Shown here: positions 18,269 through 27,250 of the stretch, one piece after another
Position numbering within the stretch: the stretch's first letter is position 1
Layout: each line of letters opens with the position of its first letter
Source: Bacillus oleivorans
GTDB taxonomy: Bacteria; Bacillota; Bacilli; Bacillales; JC228
Direction: 5' to 3'
NCBI RefSeq assembly: GCF_900207585.1
Contig: NZ_OAOP01000006.1
Coordinates: 124,001-188,000 of the forward strand
Length of the DNA: 64,000 nt
Notes under the pieces: model-generated
What the model saw: the letters and a program-made list of their open reading frames with translations, nothing else
What the model was told of the DNA's origin: nothing
Database searches by the model: none
Made by a program: the position numbers and the translations under genes

Positions 18269-19030
18269 TTATCCCCTAAGTTTCTCATATATCTTTAACG
18301 CATCGTGTAAGAACTGTCTATCATATCCCGTCTTTTGAAAAATTCGATCCACCCACTCATCAATAGTATCTAGTGGAGAATCAGGAAAAAGTCCTTCAGT
18401 GGTACTTAAAAAACTTTCCCAATTGTAAAATTCCCAATGCGCTATTTCGTTTTTGTATGGAAGTCTACATTCTAATAGCGGCTTTCGATATATGTTGTTT
18501 TGTGACCTCTCGGCCGCTGCCATTAGCACATCAAACGGAATTGGATCCAGATTGTAGGTTTGCCTGGAAACCTTTCCATTGGGCCGATGATATAAAACTT
18601 CAATCCCCTGCTCCACAGTTTTGATCTGTACTTTTGCTCCTGGAAAGAATCCGCTTAGAACCTCTTCCGAAAAATCCTCGCTCTTCGAATCTATTAGAAT
18701 CGGAGTCAGCCATTGATCACCCAAATCGCATAAAAACCGATTTCCCTTTTCATTAACAGCTACCACGGCAACATGGGCACCGTCATTATCGATGTCATGA
18801 CCAACCGGATAAGCATCCACACCGTCTTTTTTGAATTCATCCAACAGCCAAATAGCGAGATCAAAGCAATTTCCAGTCACACCAAGCTTGCTTCGATGCT
18901 CCCTCATTAATTCCACACTGCGCTGCTTTTTTCCATCTGTTTGATGGTAGTACCATGCCTTCGTTAACGTATCCATCGGAAAATCATCGAATTTTTTCCA
19001 TGTTGATAAAATATCGGGGGTTGGCAGCAT
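18269..19030 (-). CDS. Arylamine N-acetyltransferase / transglutaminase-fold protein
   Basis: The 253-residue protein has a papain-like Cys-His-Asp pattern: C55 (GVTGNCFDLA), H86 (DNDGAHVAV) and D102 (FLCDLGD). This is the arrangement of arylamine N-acetyltransferases and related transglutaminase-like enzymes. It lacks the full NAT N-terminal motif, so the acyl donor and substrate are uncertain. It heads a minus-strand unit with the nucleotidyltransferase, the small membrane protein and the damaged hypothetical gene. Joint work on a small amine is only a guess from proximity. Confidence 0.6.
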   Translation of the reverse strand: MLPTPDILSTWKKFDDFPMDTLTKAWYYHQTDGKKQRSVELMREHRSKLGVTGNCFDLAIWLLDEFKKDGVDAYPVGHDIDNDGAHVAVVAVNEKGNRFLCDLGDQWLTPILIDSKSEDFSEEVLSGFFPGAKVQIKTVEQGIEVLYHRPNGKVSRQTYNLDPIPFDVLMAAAERSQNNIYRKPLLECRLPYKNEIAHWEFYNWESFLSTTEGLFPDSPLDTIDEWVDRIFQKTGYDRQFLHDALKIYEKLRG

Positions 19031-19072
19031 ATGAACTCCTCCTAAAGCTGAACCTATTTTCCTAAATTATAC

Positions 19073-19103
19073 AAAAAGTGCCCGTTCATCACGAGCACTT
19101 TCC
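19073..19103 (-). terminator. Terminator after the 19115 membrane protein
   Basis: The inverted repeat AAAGTGC / GCACTTT is followed on the minus strand by TTTTTG, 12 bases beyond the stop. Confidence 0.65.
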
Positions 19104-19114
19104 TGTAAATTAAG

Positions 19115-19774
19115 TTATTTAGTTACTACTATTGCCTGTTCAGGTACGCTACTTTCTAATCCGCTTTTATCTGTAATTAACTTCACTCCATATATTCCAA
19201 TCACAACGTACAAGTACGCAGGGAAATTATAGAATCCCACCATTGGTGAAATGAGAAAGATTGGAAGGAGTAAAAGCATCATGATCGCAAGCCATACGGG
19301 AAAAACTTTTGCTTTCCAGAAACTAATCGCCGACAAGATAGGACCAATCATACTTAATAAGATCACAGGGAACATAAAACCGAAAGGATCTTGATCGTAA
19401 ATCGTAGTGACTGCCGTATAAATTTCTTCTTCTGTACTAACGTCTGCCAAAACAAACGGATAAGCGATCAAACGAATTACAGGCTGGATCAGGTCTGCAT
19501 AAATCAGTCCGATACCTATGGCTGGATAACCAATCCACCCCCACGTAGGCAGTCGCTCACTTTGACGCACAAATATTCCGACTAATCCTAAGATAACGAT
19601 TGGTACCCCGATTACAAGAAGCGTATCTGATAGCATAGACTGCGAAATAAATGCCTCAATCCCATCCCCGGATGTGGGCGGCTGCGGTTTTAGCAGATGT
19701 CCAGTTGCTGCAAGCAAAGCCCCTATAATCAAAATAATCCCAGTGAAACGAAAAAACTTTTGTGAAATTTGCAT
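19115..19774 (-). CDS. Integral membrane protein linked to a two-component system
   Basis: From the ATG at 19774, preceded by AAAGGGG, the protein has 219 residues and about six membrane segments. It has no recognised catalytic motif. A longer open frame up to 19954 is hydrophilic and lacks a ribosome binding site, so I reject that extension. It lies 115 bases downstream of the response regulator on the same strand and may be its target or a cotranscribed partner. I do not recognise the family. Confidence 0.65.
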   Translation of the reverse strand: MQISQKFFRFTGIILIIGALLAATGHLLKPQPPTSGDGIEAFISQSMLSDTLLVIGVPIVILGLVGIFVRQSERLPTWGWIGYPAIGIGLIYADLIQPVIRLIAYPFVLADVSTEEEIYTAVTTIYDQDPFGFMFPVILLSMIGPILSAISFWKAKVFPVWLAIMMLLLLPIFLISPMVGFYNFPAYLYVVIGIYGVKLITDKSGLESSVPEQAIVVTK

Positions 19775-19889
19775 ATGGCTAACCCCTTTACTTGACATTT
19801 TTCTATACAAAAATATCATCCAGGTTTTCCCATTGTCATGGGAGTCGTTACCCGTATGAGTCGGGAACTTTTTGGGGCTTCTTCGGGAA

Positions 19890-20537
19890 TCAGTATTCCT
19901 TTCTTCCCATTCCTTCGTTTTTTGCTTGCGTAATTGCTTCGGTGCGATCTGCAACGTGAAGCTTGCTGTAAATATTAGAAATATGATTTCGCACCGTTTT
20001 TAACGTAATTCCTAAAATCCTTGAAATCTCAGCATTGTCTTTTCCTTCAACGATGAGTTCTAGAATATCTCTTTCCCGCTCCGTTAACTGAGGAAAAATA
20101 AGGGGAGTGGCTGGCTGAAATCCTTTAAAAAATTGAAGCAGTCTTCCAGCAATTGCTGGGCTAAAGATGGACTCGCCATTAGCAACTGCCTGGATCGCAC
20201 GGATCGTTTCAGTTCGATTAGCCCCCTTTAATAAATAGCCTCTTGCACCTGCTTTTAGGGCTGCAAACACAGAATCGTCATCGTCAAACATCGTTAAAAT
20301 CAATACGCCAATCGCAGGAAATTGATTCGTAATAAGACGGGTTGCTTCGATTCCATTTTTTTTAGGAAGATTTAAGTCCATTAAAATCACATCAGGTCTT
20401 AACATAAGAGCCAAATCTATTGCTTCTTCACCGTTGGCTGCTTCGCCAATGAGCTCAGCATCTTCTGTTGATTGAAGAAGGGTCGCGATTCCTTCACGAA
20501 ACAAAGGATGATCATCTACTACCAAAACCTTAATCAT
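19890..20537 (-). CDS. NarL/LuxR-type response regulator
   Basis: The 215-residue regulator has a receiver domain with acidic pocket D8-D9 and phospho-acceptor D54 ([10 protein letters not shown]). A LuxR-type helix-turn-helix follows from about 150 to 205 ([37 protein letters not shown]). It starts 19 bases after the sensor kinase and is clearly its partner. Its targets are unknown. The downstream membrane protein and its own operon are the likeliest. Confidence 0.93.
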   Translation of the reverse strand: MIKVLVVDDHPLFREGIATLLQSTEDAELIGEAANGEEAIDLALMLRPDVILMDLNLPKKNGIEATRLITNQFPAIGVLILTMFDDDDSVFAALKAGARGYLLKGANRTETIRAIQAVANGESIFSPAIAGRLLQFFKGFQPATPLIFPQLTERERDILELIVEGKDNAEISRILGITLKTVRNHISNIYSKLHVADRTEAITQAKNEGMGRKEY

Positions 20538-20556
20538 ATTCGATTTCCTTTCTATC

Positions 20557-22590
20557 TTATATAGGCAGCTCTGCGAGAATCTCTGTTCCGCCAGCAGTCG
20601 GTGAATAAACGGAAAAACTCCCCCCTAGCTCTTCTGCCCTCTCCTTCATCGACTTAATTCCAATTCCAAATAGGAGACTATGAGAAAGCCCAAGTCCATC
20701 ATCTATAACAGAAAGTAGAAGCTTTTCATTAAGAGTGATATCGATAATGCACTTTTTTGCACCAGAATGACGGACCACATTTGTAATAGCTTCCTGTACG
20801 ATCCGATATACGGCTACTTCTACTGCTGCTGGAAGAGGGGGAAATGATTCCGGCCCCTTTACGATAAAGTGAATCGGACCCATTTTATAATGGGAAGTCA
20901 ATTCTCGGATCGCAGATAAGAGTCCAAGTTCATCTAAGGTGGATGGTCTTAAAGAATAAACCAGTCTTCTAATATCTTGAATCAATTGTTTTATTTGTGA
21001 ATCCATTTCTATTAATAGTTTCTGTGATTTGAATGGTTCTTTGTTCATAATCGTTTGGGCTACATCGATTTTTATCGCCAGACTTGCTAGACTTGGTCCT
21101 AGCCCATCGTGTAAATCTCTGCGCAGCCGGCGCCGTTCTTCTTCACGTGCATTCACAAGTTTTTCTCTGGACCATTGTAAATCCTTATAAAGAAGAATGG
21201 AGTGGGCAACGATCCCGACTTGACGTGCCATGTCATGAAGCACTTTTAAATCAGCCTGACTAAAGGGTTCAGCAGAGGAACGATGAGAAAGCAGCAATGT
21301 CCCCAGTTGCTGTCCTTGATAAAGCAAGGGAATCTCGACTCCGACTTCCCGCGCTTCTCCAAATGAAGCAACAATCTGGTCAGATCCTCTTTCATTTAAT
21401 TGAACCGCTGCATAAGGAATTTTTAAGGCTTGTGATAATGTTTTTACAACGAGCGGAAGAACGTGATCTGTACTTCTTGATACTTCCAGAATTGAGTTTA
21501 ATTGATTTAAAATCTTATAGGGATTGTCTCTGTCTCCGAATATAAGCCGATTTACAATAGATTGAAGCCGTTCTTTTAATGGCTGAAAACAGACGGCAAT
21601 GATCCCGGCCGTAATAATAGAGGCAAGAAGATTATCTTCAGACTGAAAAAAACGGCTTAATAAACCAACCATCAAGACATAAAACAAAATTACAAATAAA
21701 CTGAGGGCTCCATAAAGAATGGTTCGATGAATAACTATATTAATATCCCAAAGTTTATATTTAAAAATAGCAAACCCTATAGAGATTGGAATTAAGATTG
21801 AACTCGCTGTATAAAACAACTCCGTTGCAAATTTTAAGGTAACACCCAGCTGGCCGATAAAGTTTAAAGATAATAAGGCTATAAAATACATGGCTATACT
21901 GTATAGATACCATTTCATTTGCTGGCGCTGAATTTGATCTGATTTTTTTACATAACGGTAGGTTTGAGAGAAAACAAGAATGAGATGAAGGGTAACCCAG
22001 GTAACAATACTGGTCCAGATTGGCCACGTCTCTAAATCTATGAAGCTCCCAGGAAGATAAACCGTACCGGCACCTACGACTATCCATAAAAGCGCCGCTA
22101 ACAGAGACCAGCTTGGAACAAATTTCCCGTCGGGCAGAACGAGGAATAAAACCAAATAGGTTCCGCCAAAAATGCTGATGATATGATAAAAAAACGTCCA
22201 CTCTGGGAATTGTTCTGGAAAAGAAAACGAAATTCCAGCACCTAAGGAAATAAACACCATGGCGACGTACAGATTAAATACCATGCTTTCTTTTCGAAAA
22301 AGAAGCAATCCTGAAATAACATAAAATACAAGTGCCTCGATTAAGTCCAACGCAATTTTAAATCCGGTATACGCTTTAAGAGAAAGTCCCATTTCCTCTA
22401 ATTGAATGACTTCCTTAACAGTGAGTTGACTCGTTTCCAAACAGCCATTATTCGGGGAATCACAAACGGTTTGGTAAGAGTCTAACCGAATCGGGAAATC
22501 TAAGAAAAACAGATATAAAGTTAGTAAAGCCATCACGAGCCAAATTAACCTAGACACCCATAGTTTTGAATCATATATACGTACCCTCAT
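20557..22590 (-). CDS. Membrane sensor histidine kinase (HisKA_3 type, GAF domain)
   Basis: The 677-residue kinase has an N-terminal membrane segment, then an external loop with two cysteines (C43, C50). Further membrane segments run to about residue 335 in a ComP-like arrangement, with the conserved FGDRDNPYKIL just after the membrane. A GAF domain (about 365-465) and the HisKA_3 dimerisation box with phospho-acceptor H494 (RRDLHDGLGPSLASL) follow. The HATPase has NVVRHSG and DDGLGL. It signals to the adjacent NarL-type regulator. The stimulus is unknown, and the paired cysteines suggest an extracytoplasmic disulphide. Confidence 0.9.
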   Translation of the reverse strand: MRVRIYDSKLWVSRLIWLVMALLTLYLFFLDFPIRLDSYQTVCDSPNNGCLETSQLTVKEVIQLEEMGLSLKAYTGFKIALDLIEALVFYVISGLLLFRKESMVFNLYVAMVFISLGAGISFSFPEQFPEWTFFYHIISIFGGTYLVLFLVLPDGKFVPSWSLLAALLWIVVGAGTVYLPGSFIDLETWPIWTSIVTWVTLHLILVFSQTYRYVKKSDQIQRQQMKWYLYSIAMYFIALLSLNFIGQLGVTLKFATELFYTASSILIPISIGFAIFKYKLWDINIVIHRTILYGALSLFVILFYVLMVGLLSRFFQSEDNLLASIITAGIIAVCFQPLKERLQSIVNRLIFGDRDNPYKILNQLNSILEVSRSTDHVLPLVVKTLSQALKIPYAAVQLNERGSDQIVASFGEAREVGVEIPLLYQGQQLGTLLLSHRSSAEPFSQADLKVLHDMARQVGIVAHSILLYKDLQWSREKLVNAREEERRRLRRDLHDGLGPSLASLAIKIDVAQTIMNKEPFKSQKLLIEMDSQIKQLIQDIRRLVYSLRPSTLDELGLLSAIRELTSHYKMGPIHFIVKGPESFPPLPAAVEVAVYRIVQEAITNVVRHSGAKKCIIDITLNEKLLLSVIDDGLGLSHSLLFGIGIKSMKERAEELGGSFSVYSPTAGGTEILAELPI

Positions 22591-22809
22591 CCGATTCTCC
22601 TAAAGTCAATTTGTTAACGTTACATTTTATGCAAAATCATCCTATTACTTCTTCTAATTGAGTTCTATTTATTACCGGAAAATTCCTTTATTCCGATGGC
22701 AGTCAAAAAAAAACACTATTTCATTTATCGAGTTTTCATCTATAATTAGGAATAAAAATTTATCACTTGTTACGAATCGGATAATCGTAATAATACAGGG
22801 GGAATCCGC

Positions 22810-23310
22810 ATGCTTCATATTAGAGAGGCTGTTTTAGATGATTTACCGGCTATGCTGGAGATCTACAATGAGGCGGTTCGTACGCTTACGGCTACCTTCG
22901 ACTTAGAGGAACAAACACTGGCAGAAAGGAAGCAATGGTTTGAGAAGTTTGGGGAAAGGTATCCGCTTATTGCCGCAGAATATAACGGAGAAGTTGTGGG
23001 GTACAGCAGCTTAAGTAAATTCAGGGAAAAACCTGCTTACTCCCAATCAACTGAACTGTCCATATACATATCTTCTAAACATCGGGGTCTTGGGATTGGG
23101 AGCGCGCTTATGACCGAAATCCTTCAGCATGCCAAAGAGCTGGGCTATCATACTGTGATCGCTGGCATAACGGCAGGAAATGAAGGCAGTGTCAAACTAC
23201 ACGAAAAATTCGGGTTTGAATATATGGGACGCTTTAAAGAAGTCGGGTTTAAATTCGGTGCGTGGCAGGATGTCCTCAACTATCAGTACATGATTACTGA
23301 ATCAAAATAA
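22810..23310 (+). CDS. GNAT acetyltransferase, phosphinothricin/methionine-sulfoximine type
   Basis: The 166-residue protein resembles the PAT/YwnH family: IREAVLDDLPAMLEIYNEAV at the N-terminus, the acetyl-CoA loop HRGLGIGSALM, and the C-terminal AGNEGSVKLHEKFGFEYMG. Such enzymes acetylate the amino group of phosphinothricin or methionine sulfoximine. GGGGG precedes the ATG. It is a single-gene unit with a strong terminator. Confidence 0.82.
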   Translation: MLHIREAVLDDLPAMLEIYNEAVRTLTATFDLEEQTLAERKQWFEKFGERYPLIAAEYNGEVVGYSSLSKFREKPAYSQSTELSIYISSKHRGLGIGSALMTEILQHAKELGYHTVIAGITAGNEGSVKLHEKFGFEYMGRFKEVGFKFGAWQDVLNYQYMITESK

Positions 23311-23319
23311 AATTAACAG

Positions 23320-23368
23320 GGGGCTGTCTAAAAAGTCAGGTAACTCTAACTTTCTAGACAGCCCCTTT
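23320..23368 (+). terminator. Terminator of the GNAT gene, also a repeat-family hairpin
   Basis: GGGGCTGTCTA pairs with TAGACAGCCCC, followed by TTT. The left arm GGGCTGTCTAAAAAGTC closely resembles GGGCTGTCCGATAAGTC at 24522, so the hairpin probably derives from a dispersed repeat. Confidence 0.75.
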
Positions 23369-23408
23369 ACATTTTCCATTGTAATATATGGGTGTGTTAA
23401 ACTTCGAT

Positions 23409-23463
23409 GTTGATTTCCGCTCCAGGCACTTCGCTTTCCGCGGGCGGTACGGGGAGCCTCCTC
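23409..23463 (+). repeat. GC-rich half-repeat, left copy of an inverted pair
   Basis: These 55 bp match the inverted copy at 24560-24614 at all but three positions. The shared core includes GTTGATTTCCGCTCCAGG and CGCTTTCCGCGGGCGGTACG. The pair flanks the LysM-3D gene. Confidence 0.85.
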
Positions 23464-23472
23464 ACTATTTTG

Positions 23473-24264
23473 CTATTCAATGATCGTTACTTTCACCTGT
23501 TTTCTGCCCCATTGGACTGCTTCTTCATAGTCCGGGATAAACACATCAATCTTGTTTCCTTTGATTGCTCCGCCAGTATCTGCGGCAGTTGCATATCCGT
23601 ATCCTTCCACATAGACTTTTGAACCTAGCGGGATTACAGACGGATCAACTGAGATTACTTTTGCATCTGGATTTTCTTTTAAATTGATACCAGTTGCTGT
23701 AATTCCTGAACAGCCTTCACATGACGCCGTATAAGCAGTGGCCACTACGATTATTTCTTTCCCTTCTGGTTCTTCATTGGTTTGCTGAGAGGTTGTATCT
23801 TGCTTACTTGCAGCCGTTTGTTTTAATGAGACAGTTTCTGTATTTGTATTTTCCTTTGCTGAATTCTCTGTTTTTACACTTTCTGCCTCTATTTTAGTAT
23901 TATTTTGTACATCCGTAAAAATCGTTAAATTTAATCCAGGGTGGATTAAATCACAAGTCAGGTTGTTCCACTCCATTAATTGATCTACAGTTATCCCATG
24001 TTCCTGTGAAATCCCCCATAGAGTGTCACCTTTTTCTACAACGTAGTTTGTAGAAGGTGAGATTTCAAGAACGTCATTTGGATAAATCAGATGACTAGTT
24101 AAATTATTTAATTTTTTGATAGATTCGACGGAAACCCCGTATGCTTTAGAAAAATCCCAAAGCGTGTCCCCTTTATGTACGACTACTTGTTCTGCCTGAG
24201 CAGGTGCAGCGGCTGTTGCAAGGATCGCCGCAGATGCAATAAAAGATAAAACTCTTTTTTTCAT
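23473..24264 (-). CDS. Secreted LysM-LysM-3D domain cell-wall protein (YocH-like)
   Basis: The 263-residue protein has a signal peptide with cleavage expected after APAQA (residue 24). Two LysM peptidoglycan-binding modules follow at about 26-69 and 73-116 (GDTLWDFSKAYGVS, GDTLWGISQEHGIT), then a Ser/Thr/Gln-rich linker. The C-terminal 3D domain (about 171-263) carries TAYTASCEGCSGITATG and DTGGAIKGNKIDVF with the family aspartates. B. subtilis YocH of this type is a WalR-regulated muralytic enzyme. The gene lies between inverted 55-bp repeats. Confidence 0.87.
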   Translation of the reverse strand: MKKRVLSFIASAAILATAAAPAQAEQVVVHKGDTLWDFSKAYGVSVESIKKLNNLTSHLIYPNDVLEISPSTNYVVEKGDTLWGISQEHGITVDQLMEWNNLTCDLIHPGLNLTIFTDVQNNTKIEAESVKTENSAKENTNTETVSLKQTAASKQDTTSQQTNEEPEGKEIIVVATAYTASCEGCSGITATGINLKENPDAKVISVDPSVIPLGSKVYVEGYGYATAADTGGAIKGNKIDVFIPDYEEAVQWGRKQVKVTIIE

Positions 24265-24559
24265 TTTGTTCCTCCTCTAGCCGTTTTTTATGTGGACTAT
24301 CTTATCAAAGTTTTCTTACAGAAAAAGAACGGAAAGGTATTAAATAGATGACTATAATAACAGATTCATAACAATATGACAGAGAGGGGGTTTTTTAGGC
24401 CATATTTCACATAAACGAACGGAAAACCCTAAAGCTTGTACATAATCGAAAACAAAATGTAATCGTTTGGGATGAATTAACAGCCAGCTAAAATGAATAG
24501 TGAAGCGTTTCAAAACCAGGGCTGTCCGATAAGTCTTGGGGGACGATCTTGTATTAGAC
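24265..24559. other. Upstream region of the LysM-3D gene, no gene seen
   Basis: No supported reading frame. It contains an arm GGGCTGTCCGATAAGTC near 24522 that matches the hairpin arm at 23320. The region looks like decayed repeat DNA plus the promoter of the 3D gene, which I could not define. Confidence 0.45.
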
Positions 24560-24614
24560 GAGGAGGCTCCCCGTACCGCCCGCGGAAAGCGTAGCACCTG
24601 GAGCGGAAATCAAC
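24560..24614 (-). repeat. GC-rich half-repeat, right copy of an inverted pair
   Basis: The inverted copy of 23409-23463, differing at three of 55 positions. It lies about 300 bases upstream of the LysM-3D start. Confidence 0.85.
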
Positions 24615-24648
24615 ATTCTCGTTCAACACAAAATTTTTTTAAAAAAAT

Positions 24649-24706
24649 GAAAAAAAAAAGGGCTCCTAAAAAGTCATTTTCTCACTTTTTAAACAGCCCC
24701 TTCTTG
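24649..24706 (-). terminator. Terminator of the DUF2087 regulator gene
   Basis: On the minus strand GGGGCTGTTTAAAAAGTG pairs with the CACTTTTTAGGAGCCC-type arm, followed by a long T run directly after the 24711 stop. The arm again belongs to the GGGCTGT repeat family. Confidence 0.75.
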
Positions 24707-24710
24707 TCTG

Positions 24711-25475
24711 CTATTGTTTAACCCAATATTGCGTACATTCCTTATTTCGATCCATAAATCCATATTCGATAAAGTAACGTCGAATGGTTGCAAAATCCGG
24801 ATGAGCAGTCTTAATCACTTCATTGACTTCCCGCTCGGTATACTTTTTATTGACATCAAAACGTTTCAAAATTTGCTGCAATACAATAATCTTTCTCTTT
24901 TCTTTACTTGGGAAAGTATCCAGCGGTCCATCCGGCCCCTGTTTAAAATAGGTTGCTAACACCTTTTCTTTTTCTTCCTTCGTAATCGCATAACGGTCAT
25001 CCACCATTTTCGCCCCCTTATGGAAAGTTATAAACTCTTGTGCACTTTCGTCTTTTTCTGTTTTTAAAAGTCCCATTAAAGCTAGGAACACCTTCGCTTG
25101 TTTCTCTTTTTCCTTTAGCTTAAACCGATGATTTCTTATCGTTGATGTGCTGCCGCCTTTGAGTAGACGAACAATTTCTTTATCAGATAACCCCTGTTTA
25201 AAATACACAAGCAGCTCTTTTTGATGATCAGAAAGACCGGTATATTTTTTTCCCATTTTCACTAGATAATCAAACATAGAGTGATGGACATCCTTTATAT
25301 GCTGTTCTATTGCCTTTCTTGCTTCGAAAAATAACTCTCCCACTGGATAAATAATCCCGTCTTCAAAACCTTTATTGCAAATCAGGCAAACATATTCACC
25401 TGTATCCTGCTTAAAAATGTATCCTTGAGCCAGTTCCTCAACCGATGCGCTCCAAAACAATTCCTCACCATTCAT
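24711..25475 (-). CDS. DUF2087 transcription factor with N-terminal zinc-finger-like motif
   Basis: The 254-residue protein has three parts. A C2H2-like motif near residues 29-64 (YVCLICNKGF then HIKDVHH) comes first. A LuxR/GerE-like helix-turn-helix follows at about 80-130 (LSDHQKELLVYFKQGLSD, STSTIRNHRFKLKEK). The C-terminal DUF2087 domain spans about 165-254 and contains LDTFPSKEKRKIIVLQQI and TEREVNEVI, ending YGFMDRN. It is likely a DNA-binding regulator of an unknown target. It is monocistronic. A TTTACATAAACATAAATG stretch lies just upstream. Confidence 0.75.
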   Translation of the reverse strand: MNGEELFWSASVEELAQGYIFKQDTGEYVCLICNKGFEDGIIYPVGELFFEARKAIEQHIKDVHHSMFDYLVKMGKKYTGLSDHQKELLVYFKQGLSDKEIVRLLKGGSTSTIRNHRFKLKEKEKQAKVFLALMGLLKTEKDESAQEFITFHKGAKMVDDRYAITKEEKEKVLATYFKQGPDGPLDTFPSKEKRKIIVLQQILKRFDVNKKYTEREVNEVIKTAHPDFATIRRYFIEYGFMDRNKECTQYWVKQ

Positions 25476-25666
25476 TTAGTAAACGTAGCCTCATTTCATT
25501 TATGTTTATGTAAACATAATATAAAATTGTCTATTTATATGTCAACATTATTATTTTCTGTCCAAAAAAATAAGGACATTACCTATAATCAGTAATGTCC
25601 TTAAACTTATGAAGCAGTAACACACTCTGTTTGCACCTAGCATCGATTAAAATGCATTCATTCTTA

Positions 25667-27142
25667 TCAGTTCGTAGCACCTTGCTTAATTTTCAATCTC
25701 TGTTCTTGCGATATAGGCCGTTTTATAAAAACTGATACAATCCATGCTGTGACTACTAATCCGAATCCAAACAAAAATGCTGTTTTCATTCCAGCAATCA
25801 TCGCGAGAATCTTTAATTCAGCTGCATTTTCCATCATCAAATGATTTTCAATAAAACGAGTAGAACGATTGGTCATGATTGATACGAGCAACGCTGTCCC
25901 GACTGCTCCAGCAACCTGCTGAAGCGTACTGATAATCGCAGTACCGTGCGGATATAACGCAGGTGGCAGTTCGTTCAAAGCATTGGTCATAACCGGCATC
26001 ATAACCATCGAAATCCCTAACATTAATAGTGTATTGAAAATCATAATCGTGCTGTAAGGGGTTGACAATGTGATAAAGGCAAATTGCCACAGAGTAATGG
26101 CGACCAGACCTAATCCAATAAGTGCAAGCCACTTAGCACCAAATTTATCAAATAATCGGCCTGTAATGGGGGACATAATCCCCATGACAATACCTCCTGG
26201 CAACATGACCAATCCTGCTTCTAACGGACTGTATCCCAACGCATTTTGGAGAAAAATGGGCAGCAGCATCATCGCAGAAAACATCGCCATCATGACAATC
26301 ATCATAATCAGCGTCGATAATCTAAAAATGCGGTATTTAAATGTCCTTAAATCAAGCAGCGGTTGTGAAATCGTCAATTGCCTCCAAGTAAACAGAATCA
26401 AAGAAACAACTCCGATTGCAATTGGAAAGAGGACTTCATTGCTTGACCAGCCTCCATTTCCTTCACCAGAACTGCTGAATCCGTACACTATTCCACCGAA
26501 ACCTAAGGTTGAAAGTAAAAGTGATAACGGATCAATCTTCGGATTAGTCGTCTCCGTTACGTTTTTGAGCTTCATATATGAAAATATAATAACAATCAAT
26601 GCGATTGGCAGAACGCCATAAAAGAGAACTCGCCAACTGAAATGTTCAACAATGACCCCTGATAAAGTAGGTCCAATCGCTGGAGCAAATGTAATAACAA
26701 TTCCAATTGTCCCCATTGCCGAACCTCTTTTTTCAATAGGAACGATGGAGAACACCACATTTGTTAATAAAGGAAAGAGCAGCCCAGTACCCGCTGCTTG
26801 AAACAGCCTTCCGATTATAAGCCATTCGATCCCTGGTGCGATAGCTGCTACAAATGTCCCAATTGTAAATAAACCCATAGCTCCAAGGAACAAGCTTCTT
26901 GTCGTAAACCTCTGAATTAAATAAGCCGTTACTGGAATAAGTACACCAATAACAAGAAGGTATCCGGTAGTCAACCATTGTGCGGTTCCTGGAAAGATTC
27001 CGAAATCATCCATGATTTTTGTCAATGCTACGTTTAAGAGTGTCTCATTCAAAATCGCTACAAACACACCGAGAATCATAATCATGACCAACAAAAAGTT
27101 GTCTCTGCTCCCGAATGTCCCCTCATTTCCTCTTGACATCAT
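25667..27142 (-). CDS. MFS multidrug efflux transporter (DHA2 / EmrB-QacA family)
   Basis: The 491-residue transporter has 14 predicted membrane segments. It has the DHA2 pattern LNETLLNVALTKIMDDFG and TAQWLTTGYLLVIG in the first helices, and motif C (TFAPAIGPTLSGVIVEHFSW) in helix 5, diagnostic of drug:H+ antiporters. It is close to Bacillus LmrB/MdtP-type pumps; the substrate cannot be read from sequence. I chose the ATG at 27142, after AAAGGAG. The adjacent AraC-type gene upstream on the same strand is the likely regulator. Confidence 0.87.
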   Translation of the reverse strand: MMSRGNEGTFGSRDNFLLVMIMILGVFVAILNETLLNVALTKIMDDFGIFPGTAQWLTTGYLLVIGVLIPVTAYLIQRFTTRSLFLGAMGLFTIGTFVAAIAPGIEWLIIGRLFQAAGTGLLFPLLTNVVFSIVPIEKRGSAMGTIGIVITFAPAIGPTLSGVIVEHFSWRVLFYGVLPIALIVIIFSYMKLKNVTETTNPKIDPLSLLLSTLGFGGIVYGFSSSGEGNGGWSSNEVLFPIAIGVVSLILFTWRQLTISQPLLDLRTFKYRIFRLSTLIMMIVMMAMFSAMMLLPIFLQNALGYSPLEAGLVMLPGGIVMGIMSPITGRLFDKFGAKWLALIGLGLVAITLWQFAFITLSTPYSTIMIFNTLLMLGISMVMMPVMTNALNELPPALYPHGTAIISTLQQVAGAVGTALLVSIMTNRSTRFIENHLMMENAAELKILAMIAGMKTAFLFGFGLVVTAWIVSVFIKRPISQEQRLKIKQGATN

Positions 27143-27250
27143 AAATTCTCCTTTTGCTAGCAATTAAATTTTGTTTTTTATCAATGTTTTTTGCCACACC
27201 TTACTATCTTATCACGTCACATTACATTTCATTTCTTTTCAATTGCTAAA

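Noticed and set aside
19775-19954. N-terminal extension of the membrane protein gene by 60 residues
   Set aside because: Strongly hydrophilic, overlaps the response regulator end, and lacks a ribosome binding site, whereas the ATG at 19774 has one.
23407-23622. Plus-strand frame beginning in the GC-rich repeat
   Set aside because: Made of repeat sequence and antisense of the LysM-3D gene; no ribosome binding site.
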